NCBI GenBank assembly: GCA_950295325.1
Contig: OX485805.1
Span: forward strand, 13,877,501 to 13,941,500
Direction: 5' to 3'
DNA from: Polytrichum commune
Lineage: Eukaryota; Streptophyta; Polytrichopsida; Polytrichales; Polytrichaceae
DNA: 64,000 nt
Numbering within the stretch: the first letter of the stretch is position 1; the number at the start of each line of letters is the position of its first letter. Positions 24,246 through 35,970 of this stretch are shown piece after piece. A program made the translations under genes and the position numbers. The notes under the pieces are model-generated. The model saw nothing but the letters and a program-made list of their open reading frames with translations. It was not told the origin of the DNA and searched no databases.

Positions 24246-25149
24246 CTCTCGGGGGGGGGGGGTAGTCATTGGTTGGAGTAGCAATATACATGCGAACAAA
24301 TGATAGGGTATTTTTAAAACATGGGGGCTAAAAATTATAAACGGACTTAAGAGTAATATAGGGTATCAAAAATGGCATTGGACATCTTTAAAGTACTATA
24401 GGGTATGAAATAATAGGTAATTTGGAATTATACGTAATGCAAGCCAATTTTCTATTAACCCAAAGTAGAAATTTACATAATGATAGCATGTGAAAAAAAG
24501 AAGAGAATTGAAAGTAATACCCCCCTATAAAATAGTGGTTGTTCGCACCTATATCCTTAACTTTTTAACACACTGCCCCCCCCCCCCCCCCGAGCGGAAA
24601 CTGAACCAAGGCGCACAAAACGAATGAACAAGCGGAGCCATTGTACCCAAAATGCCCGTGATGCTATACACGCTTTGCTTTGTTGACTCCCTTTCCCGAC
24701 CCATTGACACCGAATCGAATCAAAACTTGTCAACGGCCCAAAACTGAAATTATTGGAGGGAATGTGCGAAAGCGGAAACATGTTTTTTGGGGTTTTTCAA
24801 CTCCAAGAGAGAGAGAGCGAGACATTCATGCCGCATGCAGGCTGCTGTGCCTTTCCCTTGAACTACTTTGACGTCAATGGCTCGTCAAAGTATAATCACT
24901 TTCTCTCCTTTGTTGCCACAAAGTCTTGTTGTTTTCGGATCTCGGAAAGCAAAAGGAAAAGAAAGGGGGAGAGGGGAACAAGTATAGGGGACCGAGAGAT
25001 TGAGATGGGAAGTGGTCGCAGTGTCAACAAGTGTTGGACCCATATCGCTTCTTTAAACTTGGATACTATTTTAATATTAAAAAAGTACCAATAGGGTATG
25101 GGTGTGTGTGTTTTTCGATACATGTCATATGAGTTTGTGTATCGTGTAC
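24246..25149. other. Intergenic sequence with G and C homopolymers
   Basis: No gene. Poly-G near 24250-24261 and poly-C near 24577-24592. A GGGTAT word recurs (24307, 24360, 24408). 24790-25010 has short purine-rich runs. Confidence 0.4.
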
Positions 25150-25360
25150 GAGCCTTCACACCTAAGGTAGATGGGTCTTGAATGGTTGAGTTTTTTCCAA
25201 CTAGCCCACCACTCTTTAGGATATGGAAAATGCAACTAGTGCTACATGGTTAGCATATTCGAAACGTGTACGGAGCGACTTTCTTCCGAATGTTTGGAGC
25301 TCGTATGAATGTCTTGTTCATTATCGAAGTGAAGATTCTCGTGCTCGTTAAATGGTCTTA
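25150..25360 (+). repeat. R1 dispersed repeat (~330-bp family), copy a, partial
   Basis: Contains the family landmarks AGGTAGATGGGTCTTGAA, AGCCCACCACTCTTTAGGAT, GGAGCTCGTATGAATGTCTT and GAAGATTCTCGTGCTCGTTA in order. Related copies lie at 26450, 27520, 31020-31770, 32510, 45900 (inverted) and 61780. Confidence 0.7.
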
Positions 25361-25621
25361 CTGTTCTACCTCGTTGATATGACGCGTTTGGTCACGCAAG
25401 ACAATGTTGTATTATGCAAATTTCATGTTCACGATAAGATGGTGTTTTGGCCTCAAATGTTGTATTGTTGAGGTTTCTCAAGAAATTAGCATATTTGAAT
25501 GTGAAATGTCATTTTATGTACACAATGAAGATACGTAAGTATGAGAGAACGATTTTGTCACACCACATGGAGTTTGAAAAAATAATAGTCCCATAAGGAT
25601 GTCTTCACCATATCACACAAT

Positions 25622-26030
25622 ATGAAATTAAGAATGTATTGTCTTTTGGTGATGTTTGTTGATGTTAGAAACTAGCATCTTGTTCAATTCTTCCATTAAA
25701 GACTGCATCTTCGTCACATCTACAACTAAAAACACCAAAGAATGCTCCAGTGCAAAATTTGGTAGTAATTGGGCATACTCACGGGTTTGAGGAAGCTCGA
25801 CTATTGGTGTTGGCCAGTTATCCACATTATTCCCCTCCATTGGCTCTTCATTTAGATGTAAACCCAAGTTGACTTCTCTACCCCATGCCAAATCCACCAA
25901 CTCAGCCATGTTGTATTATGCATCAACAACTTCCTCCCTTGCCAACTGTACATTTTCCAATTCATTTGTTCTTTTTTCTTGAACATCCTCCAGTTGTTTT
26001 ACACGATTTGGGATTCATCTTTCTCCACAC
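25622..26030 (-). pseudogene. Decayed coding relic with coiled-coil-like N-terminus
   Basis: On the minus strand one frame reads a Glu/Asn-rich helical stretch (KRTNELENVQLAREE), a stop, then about 93 codons including LLPNFALEHSLVFLVVDV and QSLMEELNKML. The in-frame continuity across a single stop and the protein-like composition suggest an old gene or transposon fragment, not chance. I cannot name the family. Nearby minus-strand relics at 29-30.7 and 34-36 kb may be related. Confidence 0.35.
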
Positions 26031-26449
26031 TTGAGAGCTCCCCATAATAGCATGCCTTACATTAGGCACTATTTTCCTCAAGGTGATTCACTCAATTATA
26101 ATGCTCACCACATCCCAAATCTAGAGATCGATCTCAACAGTTGCAATCCCTTAACCCTTCAACCTCCACCCAAACTTCGAGATTCAAAAGTGCAACGTTT
26201 GTTTTGGAACCAAGGTTTAGCAAAAGTAATTTGATTTAAGTTAAGTTAACCCATCAATGAATTCATTCTTGGGGTCTTTGATCCCAAGGCAAATCCTTGG
26301 TGTGGGTCCCACCATCTATGCACGTTAATCACCTCTATTATATGACATATGAACCTTAAAATAGGTTGTATTACGAGCATCATGGTGATGATATGGGGGT
26401 AAATTTACACTAGAAAGCTTGGTCGACAAGAATTGCGTGTTGTATTATC

Positions 26450-26610
26450 AAGGTTAGACTACATAGGTCCCCTCCCCCCCCCCAATTATATTGATTATTG
26501 AATTTAGAATGGCTATTTTCTTGAGCATGCAATCCAATCTCTTTTAAGCACATGTCTTTTTGGTATCCGTTCTTGGAGCCACACCAAACCACATACCGTC
26601 CTTCCTAGTT
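26450..26610 (+). repeat. R1 dispersed repeat, copy b (3' half)
   Basis: Carries TACATAGGTCCCCT, TTGATTATTGAATTTAGAAT, GAGCATGCAATCCAATCTCT and CACACCAAACCACATACC in family order. Confidence 0.7.
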
Positions 26611-26939
26611 GGTTTTGATATAATTATATTATTTCATTGAATACTAAAATTTACCCCCAAAAAATGATATTTTAGAAAATTGGAATATAACAAGGAATTT
26701 TGGAAAATGTTAGTTTTTAAGTTAGTCAAAATATATATTTGGAAATAAGTTAAATACTTGATGCTAAGCTAGGTAGGACGGTACCATTCAAACTTAGGTG
26801 TCCTAATAAGAAAAGTACCAGAATAAGAAGTTCTCTACCTTAGGTAAAATCTCTCTAGTATGAATATGGTTTAGAATTGTAAAGTGATCCAAATAATAAC
26901 TTGAACATACAAAGATTCTCTTACATTGAAATATCCACT

Positions 26940-26990
26940 AAACATCAATATTGGATTGAACAACAACAACAACAACAACAACAACCATTC
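26940..26990 (+). repeat. (AAC)n microsatellite
   Basis: About eight consecutive AAC triplets around 26960-26985. Confidence 0.85.
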
Positions 26991-27109
26991 CAGTGTGAAT
27001 TTGTGTCCGTTGGCCCCTACCTTGCTCAAGAGCAAGTTAGGTACTAGTAAGTTAGACTCTAGTCTACATTTATTTGGAGCATAATATCTAGTATACTTAT
27101 TGATGAATT

Positions 27110-27290
27110 CATCAAAAACTCACAAACAACACCCCCCCCCCCTTACAGCTATTAATTGAAAGGAGCCCACCTCCCAAAAGGTAGGAAGTACGCCTACCCT
27201 ATCACCCGGTAAAATGGGATCAAGGTAAGGCTCCCATTCACGTCGGTGCAATTGAAAAGCACCAATGTTATTTTGTGTTTTATTTATACC
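27110..27290 (+). mobile_element. 5'-truncated LINE 3' tail (second copy)
   Basis: Aligns with the tail of the LINE at 38600-38800: an ACAAACAA/poly-C stretch, GAGCCCACCTCCCAAA, a TATCAC box, GGCTCCCATTCA versus GGCTCGCATTCA, and a terminal GTTATTTT. It can form the same closing stem (GAGCC 27163-27167 with GGCTC 27229-27233), a GGTAGG/CCTACC hairpin and a 3' GGTGC/GCACC hairpin. No coding sequence remains. Confidence 0.7.
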
Positions 27291-27519
27291 TATTGATGTG
27301 CCTTCCTTGCAATGGCACGGGAGTTGAATTTCGCCTTAATTTGCGGAACAGGTCATGGGTGGGGGGCGTGCTTTTGTCCCACTTGGGATGAAAATATGTG
27401 GCATCTCTTGTGGGTATCAATCATTTGGACCGTGGATATAAATTTTTAGTTGAGTGTCTTCACTACGTCTTTAAAGAGGGCATTTGTTGTGGCCTACACA
27501 TTGAAGTATTGAGCCCAAT

Positions 27520-27690
27520 ACATTGAATAAGGTAGATGGGTCTTGAAAGGTTGATTTTTTAAATTACCCCACTTCTCATAGGATATGCAACATGTGGATT
27601 TGTACAAGACGGTTAGCAAATCCAAATTGAGGTTGTGCCCAGTTTCCTCTTAAAGTTTTGGAGCTCATATTAAGGGCCGGTCCTACATGG
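27520..27690 (+). repeat. R1 dispersed repeat, copy c (5' half)
   Basis: AAGGTAGATGGGTCTTGAAA, ACTTCTCATAGGATATG, GACGGTTAGCAAATCC and TTTTGGAGCTCATAT match the first half of the R1 family. Confidence 0.7.
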
Positions 27691-28067
27691 TCCCAGGTCC
27701 TAAGTTCCAAGTCACTGGAGGGTCCATATGTGTAATCTCAACCGTTGAAAGCATGGAAGTTGGGACTTACTAAACCACACGGGGTCCCAAGTCCTAAGTC
27801 ATGAGTATGACATGGATGTCAACATGGCAACACATTCTGGAGGTGAGGCTTGGGACTTGTGTTGAGAGTTGGGTAGAGCGAAAAACTAGACCCAATTCTC
27901 AACACAAGTGCCACAAACTTTTTTACATAAAATAATCAACATCTGTCCTAAATGATGGTTAACCATGGGTGCAAGCATGGTAACGTGAACAACTCCCGAT
28001 CCTTGCACATGTTTACGGTGAAAGTGATCCAAAAAAAATTACGAACTTTAAATTTTATGAAGAAAAG

Positions 28068-28118
<51 letters not shown>

Positions 28119-28989
28119 CAATTGATGTTGATAAAAAAATCTAAAAAAAAGTCTACATATTTTGCAGTGAGAGAACCGAACATGTTGTCTCAGATCAAAT
28201 GAGGGTAACAGCGAGGAAAAAAAAACATAGTCAATGACATTAAGTTGTTATTCTAATCAATATGTCAAAGAGTCACAACAAGATTACTACAATGGCAATT
28301 ATATTTTCTTAATGATGAAAAGAGTTCAATCATCCCAAACTGTTCAATAGTCCTTTCATAACTCTTGTGTACCTTCAAAGTGACCTTGTATTTTGTTTAC
28401 AGGATAGCCGTGTGTTGGAGGTGCCAAAAACATGCAATGAGTAAGATTAAATGACCCAAAATGACCCAAAATCCCCCCAACTTCTATAAATAGGATGATT
28501 AAATTCGATGTATTTGTTTCTTATTTTCATTAAGATGCAAGTTTCAGTTGTTTGTCAAAATAATACCTCCCCTTTATATTAGTTGTAAGTCCACTCTACA
28601 TTATGTGATATGAATATGTCATTGTGTTACACGGTAACATGTAAATTTCTCTTGGTCATGGTTCTATATCTAAGGTAATTCCCACCTCCACATACACTTT
28701 TGGTTGTTGATCAACAATTGCAAATCACAAAGATAATATTTCATCTTTCAAATCCATGGCATTTCCAATCAGAAACTATCATATGAGTGGTGACCGGCGA
28801 GCAGTTAATTGATGTGAAATGTTAGTCATGAGGACCCTATGACACGGAAAATGAACTTGCATAATGTATTCCAAATTGGCACAACGTGCTCAATGTTTAC
28901 TAAAAAATATTAGAAAATATGCAAAACTTGCAATATCAAAAACCCTAGAATTGAAGTATTCCAATCATGTGAAGGGCTTTTATTAGCAA
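27691..28989. other. Intergenic sequence with a (GA)n tract
   Basis: No gene. A pure (GA)n microsatellite of about 21 units lies at 28074-28116. TCCCAAGTCCTAAGTC-type words near 27700-27800 repeat locally. The rest is featureless AT-rich sequence. Confidence 0.5.
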
Positions 28990-30722
28990 TTAGAAATCGA
29001 ATAAAATTGAATGTCGTTGCTTGAGTTTTGGCACAAGTCTAATTGTGAAATATGTCAATATCTCACAACCCATATCATTACTAGAGGCATTGTCCTCTCT
29101 ACTTTCCTTTGCATGTAAGTCTACATACTTTAAAATGTTGGGATCATACCTAACCCTTCTCATTCTAGATGATGGAGATGGAGCATTGGCCATTTACAAA
29201 GCTACACACTCTATGTAGGCTACATAGAGTGGTAGTGTGATGGATTTTGAGGGGAAATAACAAACTTTGTCATCATGCACACATATTGTTATTTGTAGCC
29301 ATACCTTAATTATTGACCTCGTTAAGCTCATTGCAAATAAATAAATGCTAACAAGAATACAACTTACACACGCAATCAACGTTGCTCCCAAACCTGTTGC
29401 ACCACTAGGTTCCTGTCATCCGTTTGAACATTAGAGGATATAGGTTGCTCCTTTGACATAGTATTCTTTATCGAGTCTTCAAGTAGTGCTAAAATTACCT
29501 TTTAAAATGTAGAGTCAACCTCCAAAACCACAACATGCCATTTGAGAGCACACCATGCACATATAGAAGCACCTAGTGGTGAAAAAAACATATCATTCTT
29601 AGATGCAAAGTCATATGCCAAAATTTGATGTCATTGTACTTGATGTATAAGAACATGTGCCTAAAGACGTACTGACAGTAAATACCATTTTTATGTTAAT
29701 GAATCAATTAACATCTACATCAACATTGTGTCCTTATCCCGAGCTTTCCACTATGGAAGCAATCCATTCGTGAGTTGGGAACTCTTTGTGATGTAGTTGA
29801 ACAATACATCACCTTCAGAAGGTTGCAACCCAATGTTAGTCTCCTCCTGCTTTGAATGGAAAGTAAATCGAGATGAAACTTGGGGGTTATGTACAAGGAC
29901 CACGATATGGAAACGTCAAGTCTAAGGAGAAAAAAACACCAAAGTTAATTTGCATATATGCAAATATATATTGCCCACACATTTTGTTATAATAACCATA
30001 AGTTACTTTGGGCTAGTCATAAACATCATTCTTGTTTCCTTTGGAGTCGAGGGACATTCTTGGCGAAGCTTGTTCACACCCCACCATTCTATAAGTATTG
30101 TGAAATCACAACTCTCCCCAGAAGTCCACCTTTTTTCTTTACTTTGGTGCTCTCATGAACAAATAGCAAAACAACAACATTGTCCTATAGGTAAACATCA
30201 CCAAACTCAAATGTGGCCTCCACTTTGCGCATATCGCATTTGTTCCACTAAAACACACAGTGGCACGGACTTGATAGATGCAGTACAAGAACACCTTCTA
30301 GAAGATCGACAATGATCAAATCCAACCCCATGTGATTGCAAATCTCGAACGAAACCTTTGTGTTGCGTCCATTTGCCACCTAGACAATGGGATGACATGT
30401 TAAAACTTCACAAGAAAAAAATCAAAATACAAGACCCACATTTTAGTTACTATCGTATCTTATTCACAAAATTCTCAATCTTCACCAAGGTTGGACGATC
30501 TTTCTTCATTATTGACAATAGGCTTGTATTCTCAATCATAACATGCATATTGGTAATGGGAGTTGAGGAGGTGCCAAATACCATGATCTTGCATGGATTT
30601 TGTTGCATCCGTGTGAAGAGGTCAAGATCTTTTTGCAAGTTGAAAAGGCATAATGTGATTGAGAGATTCAACCCGAGAGGGTGGTGCGCGCTATAGACCA
30701 ACAATATAAGGTTGAGAGACAT
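28990..30722 (-). pseudogene. Decayed minus-strand coding sequence with several stops
   Basis: From 30722 the minus strand reads through LFTRMQQNPCKIMVFGTSS, PITNMHVMIENTSLLSIM and RPTLVKIENFVNKI. After a +1 shift it continues VANGRNTKVSFEIC, GLDLIIVDLLEGVLVLHL, CDMRKVEATFEFGDVYL and VPRLQRKQE, broken by about six stops, several where Trp would be expected. Further down, 29391-28990 gives two in-frame open pieces separated by one stop, the first with a hydrophobic stretch (ACVSCILVSIYLFAMSL). The two parts may be one or two genes. I do not recognise the family. Confidence 0.4.
29207..29231. repeat. Perfect 12-bp-arm palindrome
   Basis: CACTCTATGTAG, one G spacer, then CTACATAGAGTG. Could extrude a cruciform or be a minimal excision footprint. 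Confidence 0.85.
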
Positions 30723-31019
30723 GGATTGGGACCACTACTTCGCCATAAGTTTTTCTTTTTTTTTAAATAGAGATTCCACCGGTACTACTATTGTCAAGTG
30801 CCTCTTAGAAATGATGCCCTCAAGTTCTAGCTTACATCACGATTTTACGGTCCATTGCCAACTCATTGAGTACTTTCCACATTGAAGCTCGTCCCAATCT
30901 GTTCATGATTCTTGTATGAATGGCTTCCTTACTTGGAGCTTGGGACCACCCCAAACTCTCAAGGCTGTGTGATGTACCATACAAAACTTATTGAGTAATT
31001 AATGTTTGGTCCGAGAAAA

Positions 31020-31768
31020 AACTTAAGTTAGATGCGTCTTAGATGGCTATGTTTACCGGGTAGCCCACTTCCCCTATGATATGAAAAACACAAATTAGCA
31101 CGAAGATGGTAATAGAATCTCAATCGAGGCCATCGTCACTTTCCTCATAATTTTTGGAGCTTGTATGAATGTCTAATTCATTGTCAAAGTGAAGATTCTT
31201 GTGCTCGGTAAGTGATCACGTAGGTCCCCTTCCAATCATGTTGCTTATTGGTCTTAGATGGCTAGCATTATTTGAGCACGTAATCCAATCTCTAAACACG
31301 TTTCTTTTTTGTCTCTGTTGTTGGAGTCACATCTAACCACATACCACTTTAATACACGTGGGTGTCCAATTAAGAGAAGTAATCAAATTAGGCATGTTTG
31401 CATTAGCCCACTTCTCCTAGGATATGAGACACGTGAGTAGTTCAAGATGGTTAGCAATTCCAAATTGAGGCCGTAGCGACTTTCCTCATAATCTTTGGAG
31501 TACACGCGAATATCTTATTCATTATCAAAGCGAAGGTTTTTGTGCTTCATGTAATGTTGATTATTGAGTATGGAATGGTTATCATGTTTTGAACATGCAA
31601 TCCAATCTCTTTATTAAAGTGTTATGTGGTTTGATGTGACTCCAATAATGAACACCAAAAAGACATGTGTTTACAAAAGGTTAAATTGCGTGTTCAAATT
31701 ATGATTCTAGATTTAATAGTCGACACAATTGGGGTGGCTTATATGACCATTTAATGAGCACAAAAATG
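31020..31768 (+). repeat. R1 dispersed repeat, two head-to-tail copies plus an inverted fragment
   Basis: Copy 1 spans about 31020-31360 and copy 2 about 31365-31645, both plus strand, each with the AGCCCACTTC...AGGATATGA, GGTTAGCAAT-like, GGAGCT/GGAGTA...ATTCATT and TGCAATCCAATCTC boxes. From about 31650 a fragment runs in the opposite orientation (ACACCAAAAAGACATGTGT, TTCTAGATTTAATAGTCGAC) into the assembly gap. Confidence 0.75.
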
Positions 31769-31968
31769 NNNNNNNNNNNNNNNNNNNNNNNNNNNNNNNN
31801 NNNNNNNNNNNNNNNNNNNNNNNNNNNNNNNNNNNNNNNNNNNNNNNNNNNNNNNNNNNNNNNNNNNNNNNNNNNNNNNNNNNNNNNNNNNNNNNNNNNN
31901 NNNNNNNNNNNNNNNNNNNNNNNNNNNNNNNNNNNNNNNNNNNNNNNNNNNNNNNNNNNNNNNNNNNN
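31769..31968. other. Assembly gap (200 N)
   Basis: Exactly 200 unspecified bases. The round number suggests a placeholder and the true length is unknown. Open frames drawn through it are not real. Confidence 0.99.
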
Positions 31969-31997
31969 GCACCCGGCACCCCTGGCAAAGATGATTT

Positions 31998-32081
31998 GGG
32001 CGAACCAACCCATACACTCGTTCCTTGTTGGATGCCTAAACCCTTGCCTCCAAGGAATCAATGTACGGGTTGTTTCGTCCC
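31998..32081. mobile_element. 84-85-bp palindromic mini-element, copy 2 (inverted)
   Basis: Begins GGGCGAACCAACCCATACAC and ends GTACGGGTTGTTTCGTCCC. The core GTTGGATGCCTAAACC is the reverse complement of the core in the other copies, so this copy is inverted. The flanking ATGATTT also matches, in reverse, the AAATCAT that follows copy 3. Confidence 0.65.
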
Positions 32082-32099
32082 AACTCTGCAAAGACTAGG

Positions 32100-32400
32100 A
32101 TAGTAGTAGACTTATTGTAACGTAAAAAGCAGAGGAAACCAAGGGTGTAGTCTCTAACCCCCGAGTTTATGAAAATTAACACAAAGTCACCCATGTTTTC
32201 TCAATGCTTAAATTACCATACACAAACAATGGTGTTGGCCTATCAAAGACCGGCTTTCTTGCTTGTCCTACTAGGATGGGTGGGCCACACATAGGTTGAT
32301 TTGGGGTTTAGGATAGCGGGTCCCATGCACATAATCCTATTTTAGATCTTAGAATATTCTTGAAGTTATGAGAGGTGGAAAGAGGAGGTCCCAAAAGTGT
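32100..32400 (-). repeat. R2 dispersed repeat, inverted copy
   Basis: The minus strand matches the 58243-58990 units: AGATCTAAAATAGGATTATG, GTGCATGGGACCCGCTATCC and TTAAGCATTGAGAAAACATG-like segments in order. Confidence 0.6.
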
Positions 32401-32509
32401 CACCCTGTTTAGAAAGTTTTATGAAAGAAGGATCCAACTCACAGTTTTTTCCTTCTCTTTGAGGGACTATTTAGATAACTTTAATGACATTTGCAGTCTA
32501 CTTAGAAAG

Positions 32510-32850
32510 TTATAAGGTAGGCATGTGTTATTTGGATTTATTTTTTTTGGGTTTGTACCCACTACCTGTAGAATATGAAAAACACACTTAGTGTGAGATG
32601 ATTAGGAAATCCAAGATGTGCATGTAGCCATTTGCTTGACAATTATTAAAGCTCATACGAGTATCTTATTCATTATTAAGGTGAAGATTCTCGTGTTCAT
32701 TAAGTGGTCACGTAGGTCATCAAATCATGTTTCCTATTGAGTCTCTAATGGTTATCGTATTTTGAGTGTGTGGTTCAATCTCTTTTAAAAACATGTCTTC
32801 TTGGTGTCCATTCTTCGATCCACACTTAGCTATGTACCACTTAAATATGA
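32510..32850 (+). repeat. R1 dispersed repeat, copy f
   Basis: Near full-length R1 copy: TAGAATATGAAAAACACA, AGATGATTAGGAAATCC, GAAGATTCTCGTGTTCATTA, AGTGGTCACGTAGGTC and AACATGTCTTCTTGGTGTCC in order. Confidence 0.75.
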
Positions 32851-33120
32851 AACTATGAATTAATGTTGTGTTGGAATTTGGCACGTCTACCTTAAGGTAT
32901 GTGGTACTATTGTGCACTTCCAACTCCACAAATAACTTTGGCCGTGGGATTTGATCGTTGATCAAGAAATGTTTGATCTGGTTAGCAATTGTGAATCATG
33001 AAATATGTTATTTCAACTTTCATATAGCAAAGTTGAGATGTACAAGTTTTAAGAGGTCAAAGAGAAAAGGACACCGATCGACTTCAACAACTAAAGATAA
33101 TGCAACTATGACAAAGACTT

Positions 33121-33728
33121 CAGACCTTGGACAATTGCCAAAATAACTATAGTTAATCAAGTTTTTTCAAGACATTTTAGGGAACAACTACAGTTAACTA
33201 GAAAAATTTCAAACAACTACAACTTGAGAGATCTAAATTATGTAAGGAGCCAGCTGGCAAGTTCTTTCATTTATGATTTGAAATATATTATAATAACTTC
33301 TTTAAGAGTCCTCATGTTAGAATAAGTGTTTGTCACCCATGCCGGCCCATCCCAAGAAGGAATAGAAACCACCTTCTTTGTAGCAACTGAATCCATTATA
33401 CTATAAGTTACTTGGAGATAACGAGGTCGTGCTCATTGGGTATTGATTGAATGTGAGTCACAAATGGAATCAAGTCCCAATTTTAAAATTATGAATTAAA
33501 AAAATGAAAAGATATAGATGCTATGATCAGTCATGGTACTACACTGTAGATTGCGCCCAACTTTAGTTAACTAGATATAACTATAGTTAACTATATTTTT
33601 TGGTAGACCAAAATTGAAAGAACTATAATTAACTATTTGTTTGGCAAGTCAAATCACGAAGAACTATAGTTACGAAAGGCAACTAATTAACTAATAGTTG
33701 AATTAGTTGGTTAGTTGTCCAAGGTCTG
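33121..33728. mobile_element. Non-autonomous hAT-type MITE (CAGACC family), copy A
   Basis: Starts CAGACCTTGGACAA and ends TTGTCCAAGGTCTG. It is flanked by a perfect 8-bp duplication AAAGACTT (33113-33120 and 33729-33736), which is the hAT signature. The arms carry TAACTATAGTTA-type palindromes. There is no transposase frame. A second, inverted and shorter copy lies at 60825-61248. Confidence 0.88.
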
Positions 33729-34224
33729 AAAGACTTGGATGATGAAATTTGCATTCTACTTACAAGGTATAAGGTATGTGGCCCTATTGTGCACTTCCAA
33801 CTTTCACAAATAATTATGATTGTTTTATGTGATTGATAATTGTCTCATCTAGTCGACAATCATAAACTACAAAGATTGTCATTTCCAAATTCACAAACAA
33901 AGTTTGAAATGTAAGAGTTATAAGAGGCCAAAGAGTTTTTAAAATGAAAATAAGAATCCTTTGATCAATTGCTAATAGCATCTCGATTGTGTTACCTATT
34001 GAACCTAGAATGGTGTCTAGATTTTGAGCACATAGTTCAGTCTCGTCATAACAAATGCACGCTTTTAACAATAAGACTTGCTATATATGACTCAAATATA
34101 GGCGGCCAATATAAGTACATACCTTATGGGCCCTATGTGGTCAATCGTCTTGATTAAAGCGATGAGCGATGATAAACTTTATATAAGTCGATCCATCATT
34201 TTTAGTAAGTCTCAGTATAAAACT

Positions 34225-35970
34225 TTATGTTTCATTTATTAATTTGTTTTTTAAATTTAAAAAAACCCCTTGTTGGCATGACAAGAAAGCATTAGTGCAC
34301 ATGCTGGCAAAAATATATATGGACACATAATGCAGATTCTTGCACGAAATCCATTGACCCCTCTTCCCCATTGCCAAAAAGGACATTCTTGTGAAGTTTG
34401 GGCAAATACATTGTGGAATATCAGCTATGAACACAAGGTATGGTTTATCTTCCTTGAAGACAATTGTTATAATGTCTCCGTGTCCAAGATACATAATGGC
34501 AGTTATTTTGACCACATAATATCCATCCATGTGTAAAATGCTCTCCCATTTATTCATGTTCCCTAGTGCAAGTGCACATGGGTTGCATCACACTATCTTT
34601 GAAAACACGGTGTTGGGGTGTGCTTCCGGATTTGAAGGCACACGAAAATGCGCCTGCAGGATTGGGAGGATAGACATAGTACCTAATCGATGGCGTGGAG
34701 ACAATGCCTCATGTTGTTGTAACTGGACATGTGCCCTCCAATGCAAAGATCACTTCTCAATAAAGGTTGGTACCAATGTTCACTAGCCATGTGGACGGAA
34801 TGTTGGGTCAATTAAATACTCATTTCTTCTTGTTTCCCTTCACACACCAATTCATGTCGCCACTGCAAAACCAAAAGTTGCATGGAATGTGGTTATTGGA
34901 CCGGAACACCTTCTTCATTCCAATGCAAGTTGGCATGGAAGTGCCATGTGTGCTCTTATTGACTTTGCTCTTGCATGGATATTATGTGTTTGCCTCCAAA
35001 GCATGACAATTTTTCTTGGACGAATAAGGCAACCGGATAACATGCCACTGAGATTTAGGGCATTTTGACTCCAACACATGTGTAATATGGACCACCCCAT
35101 TATTTGCAGCTTGCAACGACTCCTCAATACAAACCCTCTTTGATCTTGTGCGCAATCGAGGGATTGAATGGTTCACTTTGTCTAGGCGATGAAATTTGTG
35201 TGCGGACCTATAGGGCAAGTTCAATTTTCTTTTTGTTGATCCATAAAGTTTAGACCCCTTCAATGCGCAATCCCTTGTGTTTGTTTCTTGGGCTCCAGGG
35301 TATGCTACAACCTTCAACTTCAAACTTGCTTAGTTAGGGCCTTTACAAGATGAACCACCATTAATTTTACTGCATTATTTGGTGATTTGCATGAAGGCGC
35401 GGATCATGTCATCAACAATGGCTTTGTACATACATGCCATCTTGTTTTGGAATTGTTATAGCCATTTGGAATGCACTTTCCCGCAAGATTGCAAGAGGGC
35501 ATCTCAACACGTTCTTCCAAAGTCTAACCTTGCTTGGAAACAAACAAAATATCAAAATAAAGTGTAAAACAAAAATGAAAACAATCATGTGTTATTAGCA
35601 TTTGGGATGTGTGCAAACTATGTCGTAGGAGCAAGTTTGGTGGATGAATGAATGGGAGCCTTACTATGAGCATTTGTCCACCCCATTGGGCATAATGATA
35701 ATGCCACAATCCCAACCACTTAGACAGACCGAACATGCCCTCCTCCATTGTGGCTCTTGGGGACAACCATCAAGCTCAAACCACATGGTTCTTGATGTCA
35801 ATATTTTCCAAACTTTTGGCATTTTTTTTAAATTTTTTGCAAAGTTGTTTGTGCTAAAACTATTAAGAAGTTCGGATGTGCTTTTGGGTGATTTTGTCAA
35901 GGTTATCAAACTAGTGGAAAATAAAAGTACATTCACGCCCTCCATAGGAATAGTTGGGTCCCCACACCCC
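34225..35970 (-). pseudogene. Decayed minus-strand gene with a SWIM-like zinc-finger relic
   Basis: The minus strand shows protein-like segments in several frames separated by stops and shifts: MEEGMFGLSKWLGLWHYHY (~35750), EERVEMPSCNLA (~35510), then a shifted KMACMYKAIVDDMIRAFMQI (~35430), a basic stretch to ~34985, and near the end IPQCICPNFTRMSFLAMGKR followed by WISCKNLHYV. The C-x-C ... C ... H pattern resembles a SWIM finger, found in Mutator-like transposases and related proteins, with a disturbed final CxH. I infer a dead transposase-like or host gene; I cannot name it. Confidence 0.4.

Noticed and set aside
31699-32098. Frames of 88-130 codons spanning the N gap
   Set aside because: Mostly undefined codons; the open length is an artefact of the gap.
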